Below are positions 41,605 to 50,744 of a DNA stretch of 64,000 nucleotides, piece by piece. Under the pieces are notes generated by a model that worked only from the letters and a program-made list of their open reading frames with translations, was not told the origin of the DNA and did no database searches. The position numbers and the translations under genes were made by a program. Numbering within the stretch: position 1 is the stretch's first letter; every line of letters begins with the position of its first letter. This DNA is from JASLDZ01 sp964235945 (GTDB lineage: Bacteria > Pseudomonadota > Alphaproteobacteria > Caulobacterales > Caulobacteraceae): assembly GCA_964235945.1 (NCBI GenBank), contig CAXSDV010000002.1, positions 1 to 64,000 on the forward strand, read 5' to 3'.

Positions 41605-44373
41605 ATGACGCTGCAACGCACACGGCTGTTCGCCGGGTCGGCCCTCGCGGGCTTGTTCATCGCGGGGTCCGCCTTCGCGCAAAGCCCGGTGACTCCGGCG
41701 CCCTCGGCGGCGCCGAATTCGCAGCCGCCCGTCTCCGCGAACACGCCCCCCACGGGTCAGAACACGGGCAGCGACGTCCCGACCCCCGCCACGGCCGCGC
41801 AGGAGGTGGTGGTCACGGGCGTGCGGGCGTCCCTCCAGTCGGCCGAGTCGATCAAGCGCAATTCCGACAACGTCGTCGACTCGATCGTGGCCGAAGACAT
41901 CGGGAAGTTTCCCGACAATTCGTTGGCCGACTCGCTCCAGCGCATCACGGGCGTGCAGGTGTTCCGCAATGCGGGCGAAACCGAGCAGGTCGTGGTCCGC
42001 GGCCTGCCCAACGTGATCAGCACGCTGAACGGCCGCGAGATCTTCTCCGCCGCGGGCCGCGCGTTCGCGTTCCAGAATCTGCCGGCCGAAGCCGTCGCGC
42101 GGGTGGACGTCTACAAGACCAACACCGCCGACCTGATCGAAGGCGGCATCGCCGGACTGATCAACACCGACCTGCACCGGCCGCTCGACTTCAAGGGTCT
42201 CGAGATCGCCGGCTCCTTCCGGGAGATCCATTCGGAGATCGCCGAGCGCAACGACCCGATCGCGAGCCTGCTGATCAGTGATCGCTGGCACACCTCCATC
42301 GGGGACTTCGGCGCCCTTCTGGACGTGTCCTACCAGAAGCAGCACTACAACGAGCCGGCCGCCTTCGACGACGTCCGCAATCCCGTGACCTTCAACGGCC
42401 AGACCTTCCTGGCTCCCAACGTCGTCGGCGACAACTACGACATCGGGCGGCGCGAGCGGCCCCAGGCCAATTTCTCCCTGCAGTGGAAGCCCAACAGCGA
42501 GCTCGAGTTCTACGTCGACGGTCTGTGGGACAAGCTGAAGGACCACCACGCGCTCGACTTCTTCTTCAGCGCTCCGGGCTCGGCCACCGGCGCGAGCAAC
42601 ATCAACCTGTACGGTCCGTCAGAGCCGAGCGGGTGCCAGCAGGTGGCCAATCCCGCGGGCCAGCAAGTGCAAGGTTGCGAGCTGAAATCCGGCACCTTCA
42701 CCAACCCCTACACCGCCACCAGCACGCAGGCGTTCGTGCAGAACGGCTACGACCAGCAGTACTCGGTCGGCGGCAAGTGGAAGCATGACCGCTTCAACCT
42801 GACGGCGGACGTGTCCTACACCGACAGCATCTTCGCCGAGAACCTGTTCATCGTCGACACGCCCCTGCCCGGACAGACGCTCAACGCCGACACCAACGTC
42901 GACGGCCACGTGTTCTGGAACCTGACGGGCGTGGGCGCGCAGAACCAGACCAACCCGGCGGCCTACACGTTCAACGGCCTGTTCCAGACCTGGAGCCGCT
43001 CGCGTGGCGACGAGATCGCCACGCGCGTCGACGGCAACTATCGCCTGGACCTCGGCCCCCTGAAGACCATCCAGACGGGCTTCCGCTTCACCGAGCACAC
43101 CGCCTCGGCCAGCGGCGGCCTGCAGATCTCCACCCCGCCCCCGGGCGTGGGCACCGCGGCGGGCCCGGCTTCTCCGGCTTCCGTATTCGGTCCCGGCTAC
43201 TTCATCTCTTCGCCCGATGAACTGGGCACGGCGGGCATCCATCCCTCCTTGACCGGCAACGCGGCCTTCCTGTTCGACAACCAGGACCTCATCCGCAGCT
43301 ATTACGGCCTCGGCCCCGGCCTGCTGCCGTCCGACCCAGCCCGCGCCTACCATGCGGTGGAGGACACCTACGCCGGCTACGTCCAGGCTTCCTACGACTT
43401 CAGGAACTTCTACTTCCCCGTCGACGGCGTGTTCGGCGTGCGCGTGGTCTCCACCGACCGCGCCATCAACGCCACCGGAGCCCTCGTGGGCGCCGCGGGC
43501 ACGACCTACTTCCCCGTGAACACGAACACCAACGACCTGGACGCCTTGCCCAACGCCAGCGCGCGCATCCACTTCACCGACCAGGTCCAGTTGCGCCTGT
43601 CCTACGCCAAGACGGCCACCCGGCCCGACTTCGGCTCCCTCAACCCCTCGCTTTCGCTCAACCCGCCGACCACCAACCGGCTGGGCCTGGGCTCCAGCGG
43701 CAACGCCAACCTGAGCGAGATCAAGTCCAACAGCTATGACGTGAGCGCGGAGTACTATTTCTCCAAGACGGGCCTGATCTCGCTGGCGGGCTTCTACCGC
43801 GACATCAGCGGTTACATTGAGACCTTCTCTCAGAACACGGTGGTCGGCGGCATCCCCTACAGCATCTCCAGCCCGCAGAGCGCAGGGTCCGGCCATATCG
43901 ACGGCTTCGAGACCGCCTACCAGCAGTTCTTCGACTTCCTGCCCGGCGCCTTCTCCGGCTTCGGCGTGCAGCTCAACTACACCTACATCGAAGGGCAGAC
44001 GGAGGCGCCGGCCGTCGGCGGCGGCTCCGCGGTGACCATGCCGCTGCAGCAGGTCTCCAAGAACAACGGCAACGCCGTGCTGCTGTACGAGAAGTACAAG
44101 CTCTCCGCGCGGCTGGCCTACAACTACCGCGGATCGTTCATCAGCGCGTTCAACCTGCCCGGCGCCCAGCTGCCCAACAGCCAGTACTTCAAGCCGGAAA
44201 ACCATCTCGACTTCTCGGCGTCCTACGACCTCGGCGACCACGTGACGCTGACCGCCGACGCGACCAACCTGACGCGCAACGACCTTCACGAGTACATCGG
44301 TGCGAAGATCCTGCCGCAGGACATCCGCCTCGAAGAGCGGACCTTCTCGCTGGGCGTGCGCTTCAAGTATTGA
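41605..44373 (+). CDS. TonB-dependent receptor for carbohydrate
   Basis: This 922-residue outer-membrane receptor has a signal peptide (to about residue 26, ending SAFAQ), a Pro/Thr-rich linker and the TonB box-like EVVVTGVRASLQSA. The plug contains SIVAEDIGKFPDNSLADSL, a wording typical of Caulobacter and Xanthomonas receptors for oligosaccharides. The barrel ends SLGVRFKY. AGGGGAG eight bases before ATG 41605 decides the start; ATG 41563 has none. Genes for secreted glycosidases upstream and the symporter and galactonate enzymes downstream make an oligosaccharide the likely ligand. A hairpin follows the gene. Confidence 0.92.
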   Translation: MTLQRTRLFAGSALAGLFIAGSAFAQSPVTPAPSAAPNSQPPVSANTPPTGQNTGSDVPTPATAAQEVVVTGVRASLQSAESIKRNSDNVVDSIVAEDIGKFPDNSLADSLQRITGVQVFRNAGETEQVVVRGLPNVISTLNGREIFSAAGRAFAFQNLPAEAVARVDVYKTNTADLIEGGIAGLINTDLHRPLDFKGLEIAGSFREIHSEIAERNDPIASLLISDRWHTSIGDFGALLDVSYQKQHYNEPAAFDDVRNPVTFNGQTFLAPNVVGDNYDIGRRERPQANFSLQWKPNSELEFYVDGLWDKLKDHHALDFFFSAPGSATGASNINLYGPSEPSGCQQVANPAGQQVQGCELKSGTFTNPYTATSTQAFVQNGYDQQYSVGGKWKHDRFNLTADVSYTDSIFAENLFIVDTPLPGQTLNADTNVDGHVFWNLTGVGAQNQTNPAAYTFNGLFQTWSRSRGDEIATRVDGNYRLDLGPLKTIQTGFRFTEHTASASGGLQISTPPPGVGTAAGPASPASVFGPGYFISSPDELGTAGIHPSLTGNAAFLFDNQDLIRSYYGLGPGLLPSDPARAYHAVEDTYAGYVQASYDFRNFYFPVDGVFGVRVVSTDRAINATGALVGAAGTTYFPVNTNTNDLDALPNASARIHFTDQVQLRLSYAKTATRPDFGSLNPSLSLNPPTTNRLGLGSSGNANLSEIKSNSYDVSAEYYFSKTGLISLAGFYRDISGYIETFSQNTVVGGIPYSISSPQSAGSGHIDGFETAYQQFFDFLPGAFSGFGVQLNYTYIEGQTEAPAVGGGSAVTMPLQQVSKNNGNAVLLYEKYKLSARLAYNYRGSFISAFNLPGAQLPNSQYFKPENHLDFSASYDLGDHVTLTADATNLTRNDLHEYIGAKILPQDIRLEERTFSLGVRFKY

Positions 44374-44389
44374 CGGTCGCCCCCACGGG

Positions 44390-44417
44390 CCGCCCGGCGT
44401 CTCCCCGCGCCGGGCGG
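44390..44417. terminator. Hairpin between convergent receptor and repressor genes
   Basis: CCGCCCGGCG and CGCCGGGCGG form a perfect 10-bp stem over an 8-base loop, 16 bases after the receptor stop. It would serve both directions. Confidence 0.6.
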
Positions 44418-44435
44418 AGTTCCTCGCGCGGCGCG

Positions 44436-45170
44436 TCAGGCGCTGGCGCGGGCCGCTTCCGGGGGGATCGAGGCCTCGATCAGGGCGATGATGTTGGACA
44501 GCAGACTTCGCATGGTGTCCGCCGCGGCCTGGGCGTCCCCGTCCCGGATGGCGTCCGCCACGCGCTTGTGCTCGAGGATGCTGGCCATGGCCACGCCCTT
44601 GTAGCTGTTGGTGCGACGGATGCTGAAACGCAGCGCGGCGTCGATGAAGTCGGTCATCTCCGAGTAGAACCGGTTGCGCGTGGCCTGGAGGATGCTGTGA
44701 TGGAAGGCGATGTCGGAAGCGAGGGGATCGTCCTCCCCGCGATCCGCCGCCATCATGCGCGCGAGCGCCGCGTGGACGCCGGCCTTGGCTTCGGGCGTGC
44801 CCCGCGCCGCCGCCAGGGCCGCGGCCTGGGGCTCGATGGCCATGCGCAGTTCGGTGAACTGGATCAGGAGGTCGGGCGAGTAGGCGCGGCCCAGCAGCCA
44901 GTTCAGCACGTCCGGGTCGAGGAAGTTCCACTCGCTCTCGGCCGTCACCCAGGTGCCGTGGCGCGGGCGGGCCGCGACCAGGCCCTTGCTGGTCAACATC
45001 TTGACCGCCTCGCGCAGGATCGGGCGGCTCACGCCGAACTGCTGGGCGAGCTCGCCCTCGTTGGGCAGCGGGTTGGCCTCGCCGTACTCGCCGGCCACGA
45101 TCGCACCCCCGAGCGCCTCCACGATGGAGAAGGTGCGGTTGCGCGGGGAGGGGGGCGTCGGGGTCGCCAT
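44436..45170 (-). CDS. FadR-subfamily GntR repressor, DgoR-like
   Basis: This 244-residue regulator has a winged helix at about 12-75 (AQQFGVSRPILREAVKMLTS is the recognition region) and an FCD domain with metal/acid ligands (IQFTELRMAIEPQAAALAA, DIAFHHSILQATRNRF, HKRVADAIRDGD). This is the layout of DgoR, LldR and UxuR. It is divergent from the symporter-dgoDKA genes, which it probably represses until galactonate or a derivative binds. Candidate operators are the AT-rich palindromes at 45277-45290 and 40263-40279. The ligand is inferred from the pathway. Confidence 0.88.
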   Translation of the reverse strand: MATPTPPSPRNRTFSIVEALGGAIVAGEYGEANPLPNEGELAQQFGVSRPILREAVKMLTSKGLVAARPRHGTWVTAESEWNFLDPDVLNWLLGRAYSPDLLIQFTELRMAIEPQAAALAAARGTPEAKAGVHAALARMMAADRGEDDPLASDIAFHHSILQATRNRFYSEMTDFIDAALRFSIRRTNSYKGVAMASILEHKRVADAIRDGDAQAAADTMRSLLSNIIALIEASIPPEAARASA

Positions 45171-45276
45171 GTCGCTGCGCCTGCGCCGCGGTCTCGCGGA
45201 CCAAGCGCCGCGCGGAGAGATTGCGACGTCCGGCGCGCGAACGCCAGCAGCCGCGTCCGTCTGCTTGACGATGCGG

Positions 45277-45290
45277 GATATTATATGATC
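45277..45290. promoter_or_regulatory. AT-rich imperfect palindrome before the symporter gene
   Basis: GATATTATATGATC equals its own complement at 10 of 14 positions and lies 12 bases after TTGACG (45265-45270), in the short gap between the divergent repressor and symporter genes. It is a likely operator and part of the promoter. Confidence 0.4.
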
Positions 45291-45376
45291 AATCCTAGGC
45301 GAACGCCGCCGGTCAAGGCGGGAATGTTAGGGCGTGGGCGGGTCGCACCCGTCACGCCAGGGACGGGGATGCGCGA

Positions 45377-47194
45377 GTGACTCTGGGTTGGGTCGACTGG
45401 GCCGTGATGGCCCTCTACGTCCTGTTCGTGCTGGGGATCGGCTGGGCCGCCTCGCGCCGCACGGCGACGGGCTCCGACTTCTTCCTGGCCGGACGCTCGC
45501 TGCCCGCCTGGGTCTGCGGGCTGGCCTTCATCTCCGCCAACCTCGGCGCGCAGGAGGTGATCGGCATGGGCGCCTCGGGCGCCAAGTACGGCTGGGCGAC
45601 CGCGCACTTCTACTGGATCGGCGCCATTCCCGCGATGATCTTCGTGGGCGTGTTCATGATGCCGTTCTATTACGGCTCGAAGGCCCGCTCGGCGCCGGAG
45701 TACTTGAGGCTGCGGTTCGACGAGAAGACCCGCGCCTTCAATGCGGTGACCTTCGCGCTGATGACCGTGCTGTCGTCCGGCATCTCCATGTACGCCCTGG
45801 CCAAGCTGATCGAGGTGCTGCACGTTCTGGACGCGCCGCTGGCCGCCCTGCACCTGGGGCACGCCTGGGTGTTCCACATCGCCGTGCTGGTCTCGGCGGT
45901 GGTGGTGCTGGCCTACATCTATGCGGGAGGATTGAAGGGCGCGATCTACAACGAGGTGCTGCAGTTCTTCCTGATCGTGGCCGGCTTCGCACCCCTGGTC
46001 TGGCTGGGGCTGAGGGCGGTCGGCGGCTGGGAGGGCATCCGCGCCACGCTCGGGCCGTCCTACACCCACGTCTGGCGCGGCATGGCGCACCCGGCGACCA
46101 ACCGGCTGGGGGTGGAGCCCTTCGGCCTGGCCATGGGGCTCGGGTTCGTGCTGTCCTTCGGCTACTGGTGCACCGACTTCCTGATCGTGCAGCGCGCCAT
46201 GGCGGCCGACAGCATGGGTTCGGCGCGGCGCACGCCGCTGATCGCCGCCGCCATCAAGATGTTCTTCCCGTTCCTGGTGATCCTGCCGGGGCTGATCGCC
46301 ATGACGCTGACCGCCGCTCCCGGCCGCTTCGACCCCGCGCCGCTGGGGCATGGCGTCCACGCGGCGGGGCGGCCCGCGGGCGCGGCGCTGACGGGCGCGG
46401 CGGTGATCCCCGCCAAGGTGGATGCGGCGACCGGCCGGCCGATGCTGGACACGGCGGGGCGTCCGGTGCTGGACTACGACCTGGCCGCGCCCAACCTGTT
46501 GCTGCGCTACTTCCCCACGGGCCTGCTGGGGATCGGTCTGACCGCGCTCCTGGCCTCGTTCATGTCGGGCATGGCGGGCAACGTCACCGCGTTCAACACC
46601 GTGTGGACCTACGACATCTACCAGGCCTACATCCGGCGGGAGGCGTCGGACGCGCACTATCTCCAGGTCGGGCGCATGGCGACGCTCGTGGGGGTGCTGC
46701 TCTCGGTGGCCGCCGCCTACATGGCGACCCAGTTCAACAACATCATGGACATACTGCAGCTGGTGTTCGCCTTCGTGAACGCGCCGGTGTTCGCCACCTT
46801 CCTGCTGGGCATGTTCTGGAAGCGCGCCACCGGCCACGGCGCCTTCACCGGTCTCGTGGCCGGCACGACGGCGGCCGCGATCCACCACGGCCTGACCCTG
46901 CCGGAGGGGGCGACGCCGGGGATCAAGGGCGGCTGGCTGCATCTGGTCCACACCTATCCCAGCGAGATGGCGCAGAACTTCTGGACCGCCATCTTCGCCT
47001 GGAGCGCCTGCTTCTTCGTCACGATCGCGGTCAGCTTGATGACCCGCGCCCCGGACGAGGCGTCGCTCGTGGGCTTGGTCCGCTCGCTGACGCCCACGCC
47101 CGACGACCCGGCTCGCGCCTGGTGGGGGCGCCCGGCGGTGGTGGGCGGCGCGGTGCTGGCGGGCGCCGTCATCCTGAACCTGATCTACGCGTGA
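45377..47194 (+). CDS. Sodium:solute symporter (SSS/SGLT family), sugar or sugar acid uptake
   Basis: This is a 605-residue inner-membrane transporter with about 13-14 helices. SSS features are SDFFLAGRSLPAWVCGLAFISANLG near the N-terminus, GAKYGWATAHFYWIGAIP, and FGYWCTDFLIVQRAMAA. A hydrophilic insertion (about 310-370) separates helices 8 and 9. SGLT-type members couple Na+ to hexose uptake. GTG 45377 is the start and overlaps no other gene. The small membrane protein and dgoD follow directly, so galactose, galactonate or a galacto-oligosaccharide is the likely cargo. Confidence 0.88.
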   Translation: MTLGWVDWAVMALYVLFVLGIGWAASRRTATGSDFFLAGRSLPAWVCGLAFISANLGAQEVIGMGASGAKYGWATAHFYWIGAIPAMIFVGVFMMPFYYGSKARSAPEYLRLRFDEKTRAFNAVTFALMTVLSSGISMYALAKLIEVLHVLDAPLAALHLGHAWVFHIAVLVSAVVVLAYIYAGGLKGAIYNEVLQFFLIVAGFAPLVWLGLRAVGGWEGIRATLGPSYTHVWRGMAHPATNRLGVEPFGLAMGLGFVLSFGYWCTDFLIVQRAMAADSMGSARRTPLIAAAIKMFFPFLVILPGLIAMTLTAAPGRFDPAPLGHGVHAAGRPAGAALTGAAVIPAKVDAATGRPMLDTAGRPVLDYDLAAPNLLLRYFPTGLLGIGLTALLASFMSGMAGNVTAFNTVWTYDIYQAYIRREASDAHYLQVGRMATLVGVLLSVAAAYMATQFNNIMDILQLVFAFVNAPVFATFLLGMFWKRATGHGAFTGLVAGTTAAAIHHGLTLPEGATPGIKGGWLHLVHTYPSEMAQNFWTAIFAWSACFFVTIAVSLMTRAPDEASLVGLVRSLTPTPDDPARAWWGRPAVVGGAVLAGAVILNLIYA

Positions 47195-47201
47195 GGGCGC
47201 C

Positions 47202-47402
47202 GTGAGCTTCGACATCCGCTTGCCGATAGGACTGCTGTTCCTCGCGCTGGGCCTGCTGGTCGGCGGTTACGGAGCGGCGAGTCCGGCCCACGCCATGTCC
47301 ATGGGCCTGAACGTCGACCTCGCCTGGGGGGCGATCCTGCTGCTATTCGGCGCGGTGATGACGGGATTGGCGTGGCTGCGCCGACGGGGAGAGCGCGCGT
47401 GA
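47202..47402 (+). CDS. Small two-helix membrane protein of the galactonate operon
   Basis: This 66-residue protein has two hydrophobic segments (about 8-26 and 42-58), a short loop between them and a basic end RRRGERA. It starts at GTG 47202 seven bases after the symporter stop, and its own stop overlaps the GTG of dgoD. I do not recognise a family. The place suggests an accessory subunit of the symporter. Codon use and tight packing on both sides support it as a real gene. Confidence 0.68.
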   Translation: MSFDIRLPIGLLFLALGLLVGGYGAASPAHAMSMGLNVDLAWGAILLLFGAVMTGLAWLRRRGERA

Positions 47403-48544
47403 AGATCACCGGCATCGAAGCCTTCCGCGTTCCGCCGCGCTGGCTGTTCGTCAAGGTGACGACCGACGAGGGCGTCGACGGCTGGGGCGAGGCCAGCCTC
47501 GAAGGCCATGCGGAGGCGGTTGAAGGGGCGCTGGAGTCGATCCGCGACCGCCTGGTCGGCTCCGATCCCGACCGCATCGAGGACGCCTGGCAGACCGTGC
47601 ATCGGCTGGGCTTCTACCGCGGCGGCCCCGTGTCCATGAGCGCGCTCTCCGGCGTCGACCAGGCGTTGTGGGACATCAAGGGCAAGGCGCTGGGCGTGCC
47701 GGTGTGGCGCTTGTTGGGCGGCCAGGTCCGCGACCGCATCGAGGTGTACGCCTGGATCGGCGGCGACGACCCGCACGCGGTGGGGGAGGGGGCCCGGGCC
47801 CGGCGCGACCAGGGCTTCCGCGCGCTGAAGATGAACGCCACGGCCCAGCTCAAATGGCTGGACAGCCCCCGCGCGCTGGACGACGTGCTGCGCCGGGTGG
47901 AGGCGGTCACGGCCGAGGGGCTGGACGTGGGGCTCGACTTCCACGGCCGCGTCCACAAGCCCATGGCCCGCCAACTCGCGCGTGAACTCGAGCCGCTGCG
48001 CCCGCTGTTCATCGAGGAGCCGCTGCTGTCGGAGAACATCGAGGGGTTGGCCCAGTTGGCCGACCAGACCTCCATCCCCATCGCGCTCGGGGAGCGGCTC
48101 TACAGCCGGTGGGACTTCAAGCCGTTCTTCGAACGCGGGATCGTCGACATCGCCCAGCCCGACCTATCCCACGCGGGCGGCATCAGCGAGGTGCGGCGGA
48201 TCGCGGCGATGGCGGAAGCGTACGACGTGGCGCTGGCCCCGCACTGCCCGCTCGGCCCCATCGCCCTGGCCGCCTGCCTGCAGGTGGCCGCGGCCACGCC
48301 CAACTTCGCCATCGAGGAGATGAGCCTGGGCATCCACTACAACACGGGCGGCCACGACCTCCTGAGCTACCTGGCCGACCCCGCCGTGTTCGACGTGACG
48401 GACGGCCACGTGGCCGTGCCGACCGGGCCCGGCCTGGGCGTGGAGCTCGACGAGGACAAGATCCGCCGCTTGGCGCGAGACGAACCCCACGCTTGGCGCA
48501 ATCCCGCCTGGCGCAACGCGGACGGGAGCCTGGCCGAATGGTGA
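47399..48544 (+). CDS. dgoD: D-galactonate dehydratase
   Basis: This enolase-superfamily enzyme of 381 residues turns D-galactonate into 2-keto-3-deoxygalactonate. It follows E. coli DgoD closely: MKITGIEAFRVPPRW start, GFYRGGPVSMSALSGVDQAL, metal ligands Asp180, Glu206 and Glu232, catalytic His182 (GLDFHGRVH) and His282 (LAPHCPLGPIALAAC), and the end WRNPAWRNADGSLAEW. The GTG start lies in a GTGA overlap with the preceding small gene, so translation is coupled. It is the first of the three galactonate enzymes here. Assignment is very strong. Confidence 0.95.
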   Translation: MKITGIEAFRVPPRWLFVKVTTDEGVDGWGEASLEGHAEAVEGALESIRDRLVGSDPDRIEDAWQTVHRLGFYRGGPVSMSALSGVDQALWDIKGKALGVPVWRLLGGQVRDRIEVYAWIGGDDPHAVGEGARARRDQGFRALKMNATAQLKWLDSPRALDDVLRRVEAVTAEGLDVGLDFHGRVHKPMARQLARELEPLRPLFIEEPLLSENIEGLAQLADQTSIPIALGERLYSRWDFKPFFERGIVDIAQPDLSHAGGISEVRRIAAMAEAYDVALAPHCPLGPIALAACLQVAAATPNFAIEEMSLGIHYNTGGHDLLSYLADPAVFDVTDGHVAVPTGPGLGVELDEDKIRRLARDEPHAWRNPAWRNADGSLAEW

Positions 48545-48579
48545 CCGACCCCTCCCGCCGGCCGGCCGAGGCGACCCGA

Positions 48580-49719
48580 ATGACGCGAACCGCCCTCATC
48601 GCCGGCGCGGCGCTGGTCCTGTCCGTGGGCGCCGCCCAGGCCGGCGCCGTGCGCCGCACGGGCTTCGGCGTCATGCCGGACGGCCGCGCGGTGGAGGCGG
48701 TCACCCTGGACGACGGCCACGGGATGACCGCGCGCGTCCTGACCCTGGGCGCCAGCCTGCAGTCGCTGACCGCGCCCGATCGCCAGGGCCGTTCGGCCGA
48801 CGTGGTGCTGGGCTACGCCGACCTCACCGGCTACCTCAAGGCGCCCAATTACTTCGGCGCCACGGTGGGGCGCTTCGCCAACCGCATCGCCCGCGGCCGC
48901 TTCACCCTGGACGGTCACGCCCACCAGGCTCCCGTCAACAACGGGCCCAACAGCCTGCACGGCGGCACGACCGGCTTCGACAAGGTGGTGTGGACGGTCA
49001 TGGCCGTGCACGGCGGCGACGCGCCGAGCGTCACCCTGCGCTATGTCAGCCCCGACGGCGACCAGGGCTATCCGGGCCGCCTCACCGCCACGGCCACCTA
49101 CACGCTGGCGCCCGGGGGCGAGCTGCACGTCGACTACGGCGCCGTCACCGACAAGCCGACGATCGTCAATCTCAGCAACCACACCTACTGGAACCTCGCG
49201 GGCGAGGGCTCGTCCCGGGGCGCCATGGGCCATCTGCTGACCATCGCCGCCGACCGCTACCTTCCCACGGACGCGGGCTCCATCCCCACGGGCGAGGTGC
49301 GCTCCGTGGCGGGCACCGTGTTCGACTTCCGCGCGCCCAAGCCGGTCGGCCAGGACGTGCGCGACGGGCGAGACGAGCAGGTGCGCTTCGCCCGCGGCTT
49401 CGACCACGATTGGGTGTTCGGCATGGCCGCCGTTCCCGCGCCCCGGCTGATGGCGCGGGTGGAGGAGCCCGTCTCCGGCCGGGTGATGGAGGTGCTCTCC
49501 GACCAGCCCGGCCTGCAGTTCTACTCGGGCAACTTCCTGGACGGCACCATCACCGGCAAGTCCGGCCGCATCTACCGGGAGGGCGACGCCCTGGTGCTGG
49601 AGCCCCAGCGCCACCCGGACACGCCCAATCAGCCGGCCCTGGGCTCCGCCCGCCTCGACCCCGGCGGGACGTACAGCAACCACATCGTGTTCCGCTTCTC
49701 CACGGCGCCCGCGCGATGA
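48580..49719 (+). CDS. galM: Periplasmic aldose 1-epimerase (galactose mutarotase)
   Basis: This 379-residue enzyme interconverts alpha and beta anomers of galactose or other aldoses. Export is suggested by MTRTALIAGAALVLSVGAAQA. The GalM fold shows GRFANRIARGRF, NNGPNSLHGG with a catalytic His, LSNHTYWNLAG with the second His, and ALVLEPQRHPDTPN with the catalytic Glu. ATG 48580 has GAGG eight bases upstream; the in-frame ATG 48538 overlaps dgoD and lacks a signal sequence. Placed inside the dgo operon, it likely prepares sugar released by the secreted glycosidases for uptake or oxidation. Confidence 0.9.
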   Translation: MTRTALIAGAALVLSVGAAQAGAVRRTGFGVMPDGRAVEAVTLDDGHGMTARVLTLGASLQSLTAPDRQGRSADVVLGYADLTGYLKAPNYFGATVGRFANRIARGRFTLDGHAHQAPVNNGPNSLHGGTTGFDKVVWTVMAVHGGDAPSVTLRYVSPDGDQGYPGRLTATATYTLAPGGELHVDYGAVTDKPTIVNLSNHTYWNLAGEGSSRGAMGHLLTIAADRYLPTDAGSIPTGEVRSVAGTVFDFRAPKPVGQDVRDGRDEQVRFARGFDHDWVFGMAAVPAPRLMARVEEPVSGRVMEVLSDQPGLQFYSGNFLDGTITGKSGRIYREGDALVLEPQRHPDTPNQPALGSARLDPGGTYSNHIVFRFSTAPAR

Positions 49720-50744
49720 GGCGCGCCTCGGCTTGGCTCGGCGTGGCCGCCGCCCTGCTGGCGGGCGCGGCCGCCCACGCCGCGGGCCCGCCGGTGGTCA
49801 ATCCGCTGTTGGCGTCGGGCGCGGACCCGTTCATCACCACCGACTCCGGCCGCTACTACTTCATGCGCACCCTGGGCGACCGGCTGGAGATCCGCACCAC
49901 GCGCCATTTGGCCGAGTTGGCCTCGGGCGCGTCGCGGGTGATCTGGCGCGCCCGCGCGTCAGGGCCGGCCTCCAAGTCGATCTGGGCGCCCGAGCTGCAC
50001 CGCATCGGCGGGCGCTGGTACGTTTACTTCACCGGCGCCGAGCGCGGGCACGACGACGACGCGCACCGGCATATCTACGTGCTGGAGGCGGACGGCCCCG
50101 ATCCGATGACCGCGCGCTGGACCGAGCGCGGGGCCCTGCCCACCGACCATCCGGGCATCGACCCCACCGTGTTCAACATCGGCGACCGCCTGTACTTCAT
50201 GTATTCCGCCTATGTCGGCGACGAGAGCCGGCTGGTGATCGCGCCCATGCGCGATCCCGTCAGCTTCTCCGGCCCGCAGGTGGAGATCGGCCGCCCCACC
50301 CGGCCCTGGGAGATGTTCGGCGGCCGCAAGATCCTCGAAGGGCCGGAGTTCCTGCAGGGTCCCACGGGCAAGCTGTTCATCAGCTACTCCGCCAGCGCCT
50401 GCTGGGCCGACGAGTACGCCCTGGGCCTGCTCTCCGCCGCCGCCGGCGCCGATCCGCTCGACCCCAAGAGCTGGACCAAGTCGCAGGCCGTGGTGTTCGG
50501 CATGTCCAAGGACGCGGGCGTGTACGCGCCCGGCCACAACGCCTTCTTCAAGTCGCCGGACGGCCGGGAGGACTGGATCGTCTACCACGCCAACGCCGGG
50601 CCCGACTACCGCTGCGACCGCCGCCGCTCGCCCAGGGCCCAGCGGTTCGGCTGGACGGCGGACGGCGCGCCCGACCTCGGCCTCCCCCTGCGGGTCGGCG
50701 TTTCCGAGCCCGCCCCCTCCGGCGAGACGGACGGGCCGCGGTGA
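49716..50744 (+). CDS. Exported GH43-family glycosidase
   Basis: This 342-residue five-bladed propeller enzyme has a signal peptide (to about AAHAAG, residue 24). The GH43 triad is visible: Asp37 in GADPFI (base), Asp149 in GIDPTVF (pKa modulator) and Glu211 in LEGPEFL (acid). GH43 includes arabinofuranosidases, xylosidases and exo-galactanases; the sequence alone does not decide. The ATG overlaps the galM stop (ATGA), and its own stop overlaps the kinase start, so it is firmly part of the operon. In this setting removal of arabinose or galactose from arabinogalactan is plausible. Confidence 0.87.
   Translation: MRRASAWLGVAAALLAGAAAHAAGPPVVNPLLASGADPFITTDSGRYYFMRTLGDRLEIRTTRHLAELASGASRVIWRARASGPASKSIWAPELHRIGGRWYVYFTGAERGHDDDAHRHIYVLEADGPDPMTARWTERGALPTDHPGIDPTVFNIGDRLYFMYSAYVGDESRLVIAPMRDPVSFSGPQVEIGRPTRPWEMFGGRKILEGPEFLQGPTGKLFISYSASACWADEYALGLLSAAAGADPLDPKSWTKSQAVVFGMSKDAGVYAPGHNAFFKSPDGREDWIVYHANAGPDYRCDRRRSPRAQRFGWTADGAPDLGLPLRVGVSEPAPSGETDGPR

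Noticed and set aside
45281..47215. A 644-codon minus-strand open frame opposite the symporter
   Set aside because: It lacks membrane segments or motifs, while the plus strand encodes a clear SSS transporter.
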